From: Cryptomeria japonica
Lineage: Eukaryota > Streptophyta > Pinopsida > Cupressales > Cupressaceae
NCBI RefSeq assembly: GCF_030272615.1
Contig: NC_081405.1
Location: 611,255,065 to 611,319,064, forward strand
Length of the DNA stretch: 64,000 nt
Reading direction: 5' to 3'
Positions within the stretch are counted from its first letter, which is position 1; each line of letters starts with the position of its first letter. Of the stretch, positions 1-11,470 are shown piece after piece. The notes below the pieces were generated by a model that worked only from the letters and a program-made list of their open reading frames with translations, had not been told where the DNA came from and did no database searches. The position numbers were made by a program, and so were the translations under genes.

Positions 1-36
1 CTCTCCAAAAATGAGAGATGTAATGAAACAAAAAGG

Positions 37-479
37 TGTTGGAATAAATAATTTATATATTAATTATTCACTTAACTACATTAATTCACTAAATAATTTA
101 TTATTTAGTTAATTAATTAATTAATATTTATCTTTATGCATAATAAAAACTAGGAAAAGAAAACTATGTTTAGAATTCGAGAGTTATGCATTAATTAGTC
201 TATTATGCTTTTTGTGCATACATGAATGATTCATGCATTCTATTTTAACACTCAGTCTATCTTGTAGACTCCACTATTTAGGGTTTCTATATTTAGAGTT
301 AGATTTCTTTATAAGGATTTCATATCCTTCTTTGTAATCAAGCAATTTCAAACCAATACATTCAGTTATTGCTAATTGTCTTCAATTCTCTTTGTAGTTC
401 AATTTTCTCTTATTGTGTGATAGGTATTCTTGTAGAAGATAACTAGGCTTGTGGGATTCGCATTTTATGAATTCTAACA
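37..479 (+). repeat. 5' LTR of the small Copia-type element
   Basis: 443-bp LTR starting TGTTGGAATAAATA and ending GAATTCTAACA. It contains an AT-rich TTAATTAA-type tract near 105-125 and a sequence resembling a transcription start region (TTTCTTTATAAGG near 306-319). Its near copy lies at 1856-2315. Confidence 0.9.
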
Positions 480-491
480 TGGTATCAGAGC
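480..491 (+). other. Primer-binding site (initiator Met-tRNA type)
   Basis: TGGTATCAGAGC lies immediately after the 5' LTR. This is the standard plant Copia minus-strand primer site complementary to the 3' end of initiator Met-tRNA. Confidence 0.9.
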
Positions 492-1855
492 TCTAGATTT
501 GAATATTCTTGTTCACTTTTTTGGAGATTATTTGCATTTACACAACAAATTGTTTATCTTGGGTTATTTTGGAGCTCACCATCACTTCCAGAAGGCTCAA
601 TAAAGTTAGGACTACCTTTCATTTTGTTGAAATCTGATATACAGTGTCCATTTTGCAAGGGTTCAAAGTTCAAGGGGTTTTCTCTGTTCCAGAGGGTACT
701 TGAAAGTTTGGAGATTTTTGGGCCCAAAAGGACCTCATGGTTGGATTCAGAAGGATGATTCCATGAATTTTGATATATAATTTGCTTATTTTCAGCATTA
801 GGGGCAACTGGGGCATATTTTTTCATTGGCACACTTTTTGAGGCTCAAAAATCTATATGACCGTACTTGTACCTGCATCAAAAGTTTTCCACTACTGACA
901 TCAGCATAACATCATGCTAACTTCAATAGTATAGTCAGCATGCATGGCCCTTCTTTGACACTCTTTATGCCCTAAAAGAGGGGTTTTTTTTTTTGTTTTG
1001 GCCATAACTTGGTCATACGGAATCAAAATTGGGCAAACCATATACCATTGGAAAGCTCTTTTTGAGCTCAAACTAGAGACAGAGGTATAATTTTTTGATT
1101 TTAAAATTTTGAAATTTTTTTTCCTAGTGATGCAAGAAGTTGCATTTTGCGCTCTTGGGGGCATATCTTGTGCATCCGGACTCCATTTTTCGCAAATGAA
1201 ATATCATCGAAAAGGTGTTTCAATGCCCTATCTAGATCTTAGATCCATTTTTTTAGATATCTTTCCATCTCACTACCTCTTCTTGTCAAATTAATTAGTG
1301 ACTTCCTAGCCCTATTATATCCTCTTGTGACCAGAGCTCCAACTTTTTGGCACACATCTCTATTTTTTTTGGCATCATGGAGAATAGAATTCAGATTCAA
1401 TGTACCTATCTTACTCTCCCTTGTGATCATTATGAAGGGGTTACTACTATTGTTGCTAATGCTTCCTTTATTTTGCGTTGGAGTGTTCTATGTATTCAGT
1501 ACCTGTTCCTATGTACTAGGAGATGCAAGACCATTTACCCATATATTGTCAGTGAGATGGAATACTTATGCATTCCTATTTCCGAAGGTTATTTTTTCAA
1601 CATCATAGCAATCTTTCTACGATAGTGTTTGCAGCTTCTTCATGCTTCATATTTCTTCATGATTGTTGTTTTGTTTCTCTTTTAGAGAGGAGTTTTGTTC
1701 CCATTCATGGTTTTCTCCTTTGCTCTATTTCTAAGAAACTTGCATGTTTTTCCATGGGTACCTCATCAGGCTTTAGGCTAGGACCCATCATGCATTCATC
1801 TTTGCATGTGTTTTTCCTATATCTTTGCCTCTCCCAATTGTACATTCAGGGGGGG
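492..1855 (+). other. Internal region of the small LTR element with polypurine tract
   Basis: About 1.36 kb with only short ORFs in all frames and no recognisable retroelement domain. The last eight bases (1848-1855, an A followed by seven G) are the polypurine tract abutting the 3' LTR. The short ORFs at 1327-1861 overlap one another in different frames and have no recognisable motif. Confidence 0.7.
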
Positions 1856-2315
1856 TGTTAGAATAAATAATTTATATAGCAGTTATTCACTTAATTTCAT
1901 TAATTTACTAAATAATTTATCATTTAGTTAATTAATTAATTATAAATAATTAATTAATATTTATCTCCATGCATAATGAAAACTAGGAAAAGCAAACTAT
2001 GTTTAGAATTTTGAGAGTTTCATGCATTAATTAGTCTATTATGCGTTTTGTGCATACATGGCTGATTCATGCATTCTATTTTAACTCTCAGTCTATCTTG
2101 TAGACTCCACCATTTAGGGTTTCTATTTTTAGAGTTAGATTTCTTTATAAGGATGTCATATCCTTCTTTGTAATCAAGCAATTTCAAAGCAATACATTCA
2201 ATTATTGTTCATTGTCTTCAATTCTCTTTGCTATTCAATTTTCTCTTATTGTGTGATAGGTATTCTTACAAAAGATAATTGGGCTTGTGGGAATCACATT
2301 TCATGAATTCTAACA
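1856..2315 (+). repeat. 3' LTR of the small Copia-type element
   Basis: 460-bp near copy of 37-479, TGTTAGAATAAATA to GAATTCTAACA, followed by the AAAGG target duplication at 2316-2320. Confidence 0.9.
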
Positions 2316-2329
2316 AAAGGTACTACATG

Positions 2330-4300
2330 TAAATAGGATGAAGGACTCCAAGTGGCCCTCCAAGTACTAAATTGGTCACAAATCACAAAATTGCAATCAA
2401 TATCCCTCCTATGCGAGAGAAAAGAAGAGACAATATATCCTCCAAATGATGAACTTTCAATGCCAAAGATAAAGGCTCAAGAATGAATAAAAATGAAGAT
2501 CCAAGAGAAGAAAACAACATTCCTCCCCTTAAAAAGAAACATATCAAATTTCCAAGGCTAAAATAACTTCATAAATGGAGACGAGAGGAATAGTCTCATG
2601 ATGTGTGTCATGGAAAACTTATCAACTATTGAACTATGTAAATTAAAAGGTACCAAATCAACTGAAGGAAATGAAAAATACTATGAATATTTCTAATCAA
2701 AAACCTCTATAAGAATTGAAGATGAGATTATAGGAACACTCAAACTTCCATCAAAGAGGAATGCAATATCCTCAATTATGTTCCTAATGTTTGCAATGTG
2801 TGATGTATCAAACAATGTTGCAATATCTGACAAGTACTTATCCCACTATATTGAGACTAGCAGAGAGAAATCAACTTGATGAATTGAAATAATCTCTAAA
2901 GAAGTAGGAGGTGGAGGAGGATCAAAAAAAGTATTAAGAAAAATTGTGGATGCCTGAAGCACAAATAATTTCAAGTGACCAAATTTCTCCTCAGATTTCT
3001 TATCCATTCTTGATACATGAGAGATAGAAGGTCACTCAAAGGAAGTTCATACTCAATGAGAGAAAAATGTGAGAACTCATACAATCAAGATGAATTATTA
3101 AATTTTTCAACTACAACAAGCTTTCTACTATGCACATCTCTAATGGGCACTAAATTAGAGGTGAACTCAACTAGTTGCATGTCCCACTATGAGTAATCGG
3201 TAAAAAAAAGAGAGATTGGAAGATAATGGAGGAACACAAATAACATTATTGAGTGCACTGCCATCAAAATTAATAGAACCACTCCCATTAACACTGATGT
3301 AAGTGTTATTACCCATCAAAATACATAGAAAATAATGATTCTCAAAATATGAGAACATAACTTATGATGATTCCATTTGATGTGAATCTCTTGAATCAAG
3401 AAGACACCTAGATTATTGATGTGTGGATGCAAAGAGTGTATGGTACTTCATATTGTTTTCACTTAATGCTAATGAAGAAGAACAAGAACGTCTAGATCAT
3501 AAAGTGGCATAAGACTATGTCCTAAATGAAGGCGACTAAGTATTGTGGTTCTATAGAAGACACTTCAGCTCATCAATCTTCTTTCCATAACATTGATGCT
3601 CATCGTTTCCTATCTTAGTGTAATATGCATAATTTGAATTATCCTTATTTGATGATGACTTCTTAGAAGAGGACAAAGAATCTAAAGAATCATGTGATTT
3701 TATGTCCTTGGGCTACTCATGTGACTTGGAATCCTCATGTGTCTATTTTTTACATTTACCATGTGAATCCTTATTATTTGTGGTGCCCTGAGAAGCAACA
3801 AGAGCCTATGATTTGAAAGACTTCAATCTAAGCATCTATATCAACATGGTTTTCTCTTATGTGAATTAAGAAGAAAGCTCATCAAGAGAAGACATGGTGT
3901 AACAAGTACAAAGGTCATATTTATTGGCTTAAAATATAGAAGCAAAAACTAAATAATTAGGATAGAGCATGGAAAGGATAGAAAGAAACAACTCACAATC
4001 CTCCTACCTAATTTTGAACTATTCAACTATAATATAAGAGACTTCAATTTGATGAAGAAGCCTTATATGTTATCAAAACATTTACAATTTAGGCTAGTAA
4101 GCTCATTCTCCAACTAAAATCCACTCAATATATCTTGCTTCCCAAACAAGAACTCCAATGTGGTCTAGATCTAATTGGGTGTGGTGCACGGATTAACATA
4201 AAATAGAATATTTGGAGACATAGACATACATAATGTCTCAAAAGTCTCAACATGCCAATTGAACCACTTTCTCTTATTTGCACTCTATACCCATGGTCAC
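2330..4300 (-). pseudogene. Degenerate Copia gag/pol remnant (minus strand)
   Basis: No open frame survives, but translation of the minus strand gives patches of a Copia Gag and the start of Pol. Around 3760-3540 there is a serine/lysine-rich tract followed by a KIGNDEHQCYGKKIDELKC-like segment, a relic of the single zinc knuckle and its C-terminal flank. Around 3358-3167 there is a pre-integrase-like segment (VNGSGSINFDGSALNN, then VPPLSSNL), which normally follows the protease. Many stops and frameshifts interrupt these patches. There are no LTRs at either side, so boundaries are approximate. The gene would have made a retrotransposon polyprotein; it cannot do so now. Confidence 0.6.
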
Positions 4301-4439
4301 TCTATATAACCCTTGGTGCATCAAGTGAATCTCCATTTGTTTTATCTAACCATGGTAGTTGAATGGAGTAAGGGGAGGTATATTATTTGGATCCATAAAA
4401 AATTAGGGAAAAAAGTACAAAAATAGGCTACCTAGCTTG

Positions 4440-5560
4440 ATGATTGTTCCTCTTTTTCACCTCACCTGGAAGATGAATGGATGTAGAGTTATAAGCCTTC
4501 TAGTGCTTTCTTGGTAAAATCCACCTACAATAACATTGTTGAAGAACCTAAGGACAATTTTTGTTGGAAAAGGATCTAGATTAAATGCCTAATACCCAAA
4601 ATTGATATCAAATGTTTCTTGTGGGCTATTGCTCATGGAAAAATACTGAATATTGACAATTTGAATAAAATAGGCTTCTGTCTTGTCAATAGATGTTTCT
4701 TATGTTATAGAGATATTGAAAGCATTAATCATTTGGTCCCACACTGTCAATTCACTAGGAAGATTTGGGATGAGCTGCTTGCAGATCTTATGATTAGTTG
4801 GACCTCCCTGGGGAATATGATTGATTTCATTGAGTAATGGAACCTCAACCCCTATACACACCTAGTTATTAGGGACCTTTGGTTTCAAATTCCTCCTTTC
4901 ACTATTTGGAATTTGTGAAGGAACATAACAAGAAGATGTTTAGAGAAGAGGCTCATAGTATGAAAGCGTTATTTCATATAATAAAACAACGGGTTAAGGA
5001 GAATATAAATGTTTCTTTGCAAGGGACCTCCAAAGTGATGCCAAGCTTGATGGATTTGAGAATAAAACAAAAATAGGGAATTACCTATGGCCTTCTTACG
5101 ATGAATTGGCACAATCTGATCTTAAGGTGAAATTTTATCTAGAACGCCCTATTGGAAGGTTGGTTAAAATGCAACTTTGATGGTTGTTCTAAAGAGAATC
5201 CTAGTATATCTAGTGTGGGTGGCATCATCAGAGATTGTAGGGACCTCTTGGTGGAAGGCTATTGTGTCAATATTGGGAAGGGATCAAACAACAAGGTAGA
5301 TGCAATGGTGTCTTGGCAAGGACTCTTATGCCTCCATAATATTAAATAGCAAATGTAGTCCTCGAAGGCGATTCTAAACTTATTATCAACTATCTGATTG
5401 GTAATGCTAATGTTCCCTAAGAAATAAAAATTATTATGGAAGAGTGCAAAAGGTTGATGGGCCTATTTACTAGTATCAAAATCCAACATATTTTCAAAGA
5501 GGGGAACTATGTAGTTGATGAAGCTACCAATCAAGTGGCCTAACTCAAAAGGATTTGAGC
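4440..5560 (+). pseudogene. LINE ORF2 3' fragment: RT zinc-binding domain and RNase H
   Basis: This is the C-terminal end of a plant L1-type LINE ORF2. A segment at about 4600-4780 reads as the zf-RVT domain: FLWAIAHGKIL, then CFLCYRDIESINHLVPHC, which carries the Cys and His ligands. At 5150-5540, in another frame, comes the plant-type RNase H: LKCNFDGCSKENP with the first catalytic Asp, GGIIRD, and a later GDSKLIINYL patch. A few frameshifts and stops break the sequence. No poly(A) tail or target duplication is obvious at the 3' side. The upstream reverse transcriptase core and ORF1 are missing. It acts, when intact, in target-primed reverse transcription; here it is a relic. Confidence 0.75.
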
Positions 5561-5599
5561 TTTTTCAATTATAAGGAGAGACTGATTGGGCTAAAAGAG

Positions 5600-6126
5600 A
5601 TCCTTACCAAGGAAAAAATTAAACCTTACTTGAGTGACTTTGTTAATTACTTGGGAAATTAATGGCTCTTTGGGTTGCGTTTCCCTCCTGACTTTTAAAT
5701 ATGACCACCAACTTTTTTCAAATTCAAATCTATCTCTTGACGATTTTTCATGTTGCTGAAAAAGATGTTGATTGGATGGCTTATTTGGGAGTTGTGTTGT
5801 ATGTCTACTAGGATAAAAGGTGATGTGTGTAATAGTCATTCTATTTGCAATGTTGGAAGTATGGAGCCTTTTCCACCCCAACTTTCCTTAAATACAAAGG
5901 ATGAGGAAATCATTCGTTGGAAAGGCGGCGGGTTCATTTTTCATAGCTCCTTAATTTCCCATAATGCGAGATTCCCTACCACATGTGGGGATAGAAAAGA
6001 CAATCAATCCAAACATAAAAAAATTTATGACTATATTTTACCAGAGAAGGCTAGTTTTATCAATTGTAGTTTATTTTGTGTCACTTTTAGACTCTCTATT
6101 CTAGTATTGTGCTGAAATCTACTGAT
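5600..6126 (+). other. Stretch without an assignable gene
   Basis: Only short overlapping ORFs are present, on both strands. It lies between the LINE relic and the unknown ORF that starts at 6127, and I cannot assign it to either. Confidence 0.4.
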
Positions 6127-7145
6127 ATGGGGGGCCCTTTCAAGAGGACTAAGCCTAAAAGCTATAAGAAATTGGAAAAAAATGAAGATTCGTTGGATAT
6201 TTTCGACAAAGTGGGTATGATTCCCTTCTCTCTAGCCATGAATGGTTATAATAGAGCTCATTGACGAGATTGTACAATTCTCAGTAGAATGGAAAGATGT
6301 TTGTTGGTTGAATTTCCTTTCTAGTTTCATCAGAGCTTATTGCAGAAGTTACTAGGTTGTAGAATGAGGGTGTGAAAGTGGAAACGAAAAGATCTGGAAA
6401 TTACAAGCCTTACATGAAGAAATTATTTGAGAAAGGAGAGAGGCTAGTGGTAGTACAAAATGAGTATGATCAATCTGTCCTTCCTAAGCCTTATGCTTTT
6501 GTCAGCTATTTTGTGATGAAATATTTTACCTTAGAAGGTAGGTATACTTCTATGCATAGCTGCCATTTTATTATACTAAATCACATTAGACATGGAGATA
6601 AGATTAATTTTCCTTATTTTATTTTCACTTCTCTTCCAGCTAGTATTTCTAATGGTGCTAATCATCTGCTGCATCAAGGGATTATTTATATTATGTATAA
6701 GTATACCTTTAACCACTCTTCCCATCCCAGTTGTTTGCTTATCCTTCCTCGAAAGTCAGAACCTAAGGAAGAGGCCCATGACTCCTCCATTAAAAATGAG
6801 CTCATAGAGACTAATGCCCTGTCTCTATCTAATAGTACCCCTACAACCAAATCCAAAGGAAAGAAGCCATGTACTGCACAAGAATAGGAAACCATTGAGG
6901 TGGCCCTTCTTAAAATTTATCCTGATAAAAGAAAATTGGAAACCCCTAAAAATAATCCTATTCAAGCCAGAAAGCTCGACAAAGATTACTCCAAAAAAAG
7001 AATCACCATTGACCTTGACCTACATGACTCTGATAAGGAAGAGGAGAGGAAAAGGAGAAATAAAAGGAGGGCATTTTTGGAGAGAGAAGGTTTTCTCATC
7101 TCCTGGACAAAGATAGAAGAGTAAAGATCAAACCTAAAGTGACCA
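6127..7145 (+). pseudogene. Unknown degenerate ORF, part 1 of 3 (split by insertions)
   Basis: A putative start at 6127 (MGGPFKRTKPK) begins a protein-like reading that shifts frame and hits several stops. Its best-preserved stretch is the 171-codon ORF at 6372-6887, which ends in a Ser/Thr/Lys-rich, acidic, low-complexity tail; the reading continues in other frames to about 7145 with basic and acidic clusters. The Copia element at 7146 interrupts it. After removing that element, reading resumes at 32740 with more Glu-rich sequence, and again at 33961. I do not recognise the family. It could be a host gene relic or an ORF of a larger transposon. No catalytic motif is visible. Confidence 0.45.
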
Positions 7146-9269
7146 TATTGGCATTATTGTCATTGATGTCAAAAGGATGTCAAGAGAGGTTGGGGAGATA
7201 TAGGTAGTAGTCATGCATAACATGAAGGTTATGTTGCAGGGGTTTCAACCAGATTATTCATCTCCACATGTCATCCATGACAACCATAAACAAGTTCTGA
7301 ACTAGGTATGATGATCAGTGATTTCCACATGGCAGAAGTTGTTTGGTTTGCATGTGTCATTGGGTCTCATGATGTGTTTGAATGAAGGAAAGATGGCATG
7401 TAGGACAAGAAAATTCTATGGGAAATGTGTCCCCCACTATCCCGCACCACACAAAGTATGTGCATGGTGTCTGTGCGGGATAAATCCAAGCTAGGCATAG
7501 CAACTCTCACTATCTTGTGACTTGTTTGCGATAAGACTGAAGGTGTTGTGGGGTAACATAAGAAGAAGCAAGAGATGCTTCCTGCTATCCCATGATACTA
7601 AGCAAGACAAGACAATGGTCGCATAGGGAAACATGATGATAGTGGTAGAAGGTTCATGCTATCTCACACCCTTCAAGATGGATGTGTGATAGTTGTGCAG
7701 GATAAGACAATGAAGCAAGACAAGGATCTTGCTATCCCATAGCTTGTAATAGGAGGGAAAGAGGATCTTGTGAGGTGTGTAGAGGCAAAAAGATGGTGCA
7801 TCCTGCCAACCCACATGGGTAAAATGAGCATGTTAATGATGATGTAGGGAAAGTTAAAAGGAAAATTGGCAATGCATCTCGCCATCTCATAGTGACAGAG
7901 GTTAAGTTCATCATGACCATTTCAGGTATTTTAATAGACACATTGGCAACCCGATAAGGATGAAAGTCCACATGGTGGTTGACTGTGGTTGACCAAGTGA
8001 CTTGAATGTCAATTATGAAGATTTTTAATGACACCTACACATGCTAATTGGCACAAGGGTTTTACGTGGAGGCTGACTAACCTTGTTCATCTAATCTAGA
8101 GCAAGAATATGAAAACATGAGACTCCCTGATGAATAGAGAATGAATCAGATACGTAGAAGTTGATGACAAAGGATTCTAGTGTGGTAGTTCTTGATCTTT
8201 TCAGAGTAGGCCAACAAAGGATGGAAAATGCATTAATGGTGACTGAGTTCTAGGTAGGTTGTGTGGCTCGAGGAAGGATTCTAGATCATTTTGGGTAAAG
8301 GAAGATTACTAAACTTAGTAATCCAAGTACAAAGAATGATCTGAAAATAGTCATGATGCATTTACTACAAGCGACAAACATGAGATCAAATTCAAGACAG
8401 AGAATAAAATCTCAAGAGGTGCATATCTCCGAGACAACAAACTTGAATAGAATATTCAATATTGCAATAGAGAAAAGATCCAATGTGTACAAAGTTGATC
8501 AAATCCAACAACAGAAGTAATGAGATTTGATATTTGGTAGGTGTGGCTATTGAAATTAAGATAGAGGTGGAAATAGAAATATCTCGTCTAGGCGATTGTG
8601 TATTCTATGCAACGTAAAAAGTTATGTTGCCGCCAAGAAAATTAGAGAAATATACAAAAGTGAAAAAGTAGGAATAGAGCGAAAAAATATATCTAAAAAG
8701 TGATGTTGTAGAAGGAAGAAGAAGACATAGACATAAATAGAGAAAGAACAAAGCATTCAGGAGAGGATTTCTATAGGAGAGAGAAGAAGACAACTAGACA
8801 AAGGAAGGAGGAGAAATAGAGGAAAAACTTCAACAGGTAGAGAAAGTCATTCTAAACATATTAAAATTTTGTAAGTGTTACAAAACTTATTTGTAACAAG
8901 GATTTATCATTGCATTGTAAACTTGATCAATCACTATGAATCTATGAGTGGGTGCTCAGAGAAGGGTTAGGCTCTCATAAAATCAGGGGTTGGTGCCCTA
9001 AAGTTTAGAGGTTGGTTCTCCTTGGGTTGATGCCCTAACATTGTAAAATATTATTTACTATGAGGCTGGATTGGAGCAGTAGACTCCAACAGCTATTCTC
9101 ACTGAGTTTTTCCCACATTGAGTTTTCCTCGTATATTTTGTATTATGGTTTTATTTGTGTGTGTATATATGTTCTTAATTAATTTGTAATTTCAGTATTT
9201 TCACACATAGTCAAAAGTTTTTAAATACACTCATTCAACCCCCCTCTTAGTGTTAATTTGTGTTCTTCA
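7146..9269 (+). repeat. 5' LTR of the Copia element
   Basis: 2124 bp, starting TATTGGCATTATTGTC (the canonical TG has become TA) and ending TTCTTCA. It is collinear with 14911-16814 plus 32465-32739. Near its end it contains the GGTTGGTGCCC and CTCCTTGGGTTG repeats that recur in other LTRs in this window (16780, 32461, 38641). Confidence 0.88.
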
Positions 9270-9270
9270 A

Positions 9271-9284
9271 TCGGTATCAGAGCC
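9271..9284 (+). other. Primer-binding site (Met-tRNA type, slightly mutated)
   Basis: TCGGTATCAGAGCC follows the 5' LTR by one base. It differs from the canonical TGGTATCAGAGC in its first bases. Confidence 0.8.
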
Positions 9285-9342
9285 TAGGCCCCCCTATAGT
9301 AAAATATTTCTCTAGCTTGGGAAGATTCTAGTTAGTAAACGC

Positions 9343-11470
9343 AATGCCTAGAAATGAATCCTCATCTTATAAAGCACCTATGTTTGATGGAACCAACTAT
9401 GCATTCTAGAGTAGAAGATTGGAGACATATTTGTCTTCCCTTGGTTTGATGTCTAGATGTGAGTAAAAAATGGTTATACTATTCCTCAAGTTCCTCCTAC
9501 CAACCCTCAGGTAAAAGAGAATATGAGAACAATTCCAAAGCTAAGAATGCAATCTTAAGTGGTTTCTCAGATATAGAGTTTGTCAAAGTCATGCATTGCA
9601 CATCATCAAAAGAAACTTGGGACAAGTTGCAGAGTGTATATGAAGGAGATGCCAAAGTGAAAGAAGCCAAACTGCAAAATCTAAGAGATTAGTTTGAAAA
9701 TCTAAAAATGAAAGAAGAGAAGACACTTGATTATCTGCAAAGAGTGGATGAGAATGTGAGTGCTATAAGAGGACTTGAAGAGGATGTTAAAGATGAAGTT
9801 ACTATCAATAATTTTTTTAGATAACTAACCTCAAAGTATGACACAAAGTTCTCTACTATTGAGGAAGCTAAAGACTTAAATATATTCTCTATGGATGAAT
9901 TATTTGGTTCCTTATCAAATTATGAAATGAGAACAATAGGAGGAGAAACGTTAAAGAGAGAGGTTGCCTTCAATACCACATAGAAAGGAAAAGAACAAGC
10001 TAGAAATGAGGATGAGAATAACTCTAATGTTGTTGTAGCAAACTTTGTAAGGAAGCTCAAAAGAGGTTCAGGAAAGTACAAAAGTAAGTTGCCTTTAAAA
10101 TGTTTTAATTGTGGCAAGATTGGACACTTTGCATCTAAGTGTCTTTATAGTGAAAGAGATGAAGATGAAAATAAATATATGAAAGCTTTTGGAAAAGAAA
10201 AGAAGAATTCTTGTAAGTCAAGGAGAAGAAACTTTAGAAGAAAGAGCAGTCTTTAAACATTTGAAGATGATGTGTTTGATGAAGAAAGCATTCTTAAGAT
10301 TGCTTCAGTGAAGGTGAAAGAGAAGTCAATCTCTTTATGGCACAAGAAGAGTTCTATGATGAATATATTGTTGATGATGAAGAAAGGAAATTGAAGCTGA
10401 AGTAGACCTTCAAGGTGAACTTGTGAGTGCACTAGAAGAACTTAGAAAAGTAAGAAAATAATATAAAAAATACAAGAATGGAGATACTGAGGAACAAGAC
10501 CTTCTAAAAAAATCACTTGAGGAATAAAAGACCAAATTTCTGATTTGAGGATCTAGTTGGAAGAAGCAAAGAGGATGTATGAAGTAAAAAAATTAGATTT
10601 AGAAAGAAAGGATAAGGAGTATCAAAAATTGGAAGAAGATATCGTAAATCTAAGAAAGGATTTCCAAAAGAATAACGATGAACTCAATATGAGAATTAAA
10701 TATGGTGACAACACTAAAGCATTAGACAAAATGTTAAGCAGAAAAATGCCAAGGACATCAATGGTGTTGGTTTTGAGAAGAGACAATATTCTAATAGTAA
10801 ATATTCATTAGGAAAGCAAATAAACGTCACCTCATCAAGTGAAAGTGAAGTCAAACAAACATTCACAGTCAGCAAGCCCAATGAGAAGAAGACATATGTT
10901 GATATTACAAAGAATCGGTCAATGAACTAGCATGTTGATCCTAAAATCAAATCAAATGTTGATATTGGAGGCTTCATGAAGGTAAAGGATATAAGAAGGA
11001 AGAGCTCAAGAAGACCAAACTATGTTACTCCAAGGAAATCAATGAGAATTAACTTCAACAATGACTAGTATGTACCCGAATTTCATGGCTACTGCTATAA
11101 ATGAAACACTTATGGTAATAAAATTGTAGAATGTAGACTTATGCATAGGTCTCCTCCTAGTTTTGAAAGTAGAAATCAATTTTCTTCTCTTAGGAATATG
11201 AATATTATTTGTCATCATTGTAATAGGTATGGTCATAGAAGTTATGAATGTAGGAGAAATGTGTCATAGTCCTACAATAGATTTTCAAATTCATCATTCA
11301 ATGTAAATGTAAAATGCTATCATTGTCAAAACGTGGACCACATTGCAAAATATTGTAAGCTTAGGATAGCTAATAAAAAGAAGACAGTGTTAACATTTGA
11401 ACCTAATGCAAAGACAGGGACAATGCAAAATAAGAAAGGAACCAAACAAGTTTGGGCAAAAAAGGATAAA
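9343..11470 (+). pseudogene. Copia Gag, broken
   Basis: Starts at ATG 9343 (MPRNESSSYKAPMFDGTNYAF), the conserved N-terminal region of plant Copia Gag. A UBN2-type Gag region follows (ETWDKLQSVYEG and EKTLDYLQRVDE near 9630-9760). A CCHC knuckle CFNCGKIGHFASKC lies at 10101-10142. After an acidic linker there is a coiled-coil-like tract at about 10550-10730 (rich in Lys, Glu, Leu), then three further knuckles near 11092, 11210 and 11315. In the knuckle near 11092 the second Cys codon has become TGA. Numerous TAG stops and frameshifts block translation. Gag would form the virus-like particle around the element RNA. Confidence 0.82.

Larger units (their letters stand above)
37..2315 (+). mobile_element. 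Complete small non-autonomous Copia-type LTR element (TRIM/small-LARD-like)
   Basis: Two direct LTRs (37-479 and 1856-2315) bracket about 1.4 kb of internal DNA. Both start TGTT and end CTAACA. The 5-bp target duplication AAAGG is perfect at 32-36 and 2316-2320. A primer-binding site for initiator-Met tRNA follows the 5' LTR and a G-rich polypurine tract precedes the 3' LTR. No gag, protease, integrase or reverse transcriptase can be read in the interior, so the element must have moved with proteins supplied in trans. The LTRs differ by scattered substitutions and a short indel in the AT-rich part, so the insertion is not recent. The boundaries are well supported; the family name is not known. 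Confidence 0.9.

Noticed and set aside
1327..1861. Overlapping frames of 92-97 codons in the small element interior
   Set aside because: They overlap in different frames and one runs into the LTR; no Gag-like or envelope-like features beyond general hydrophobicity.
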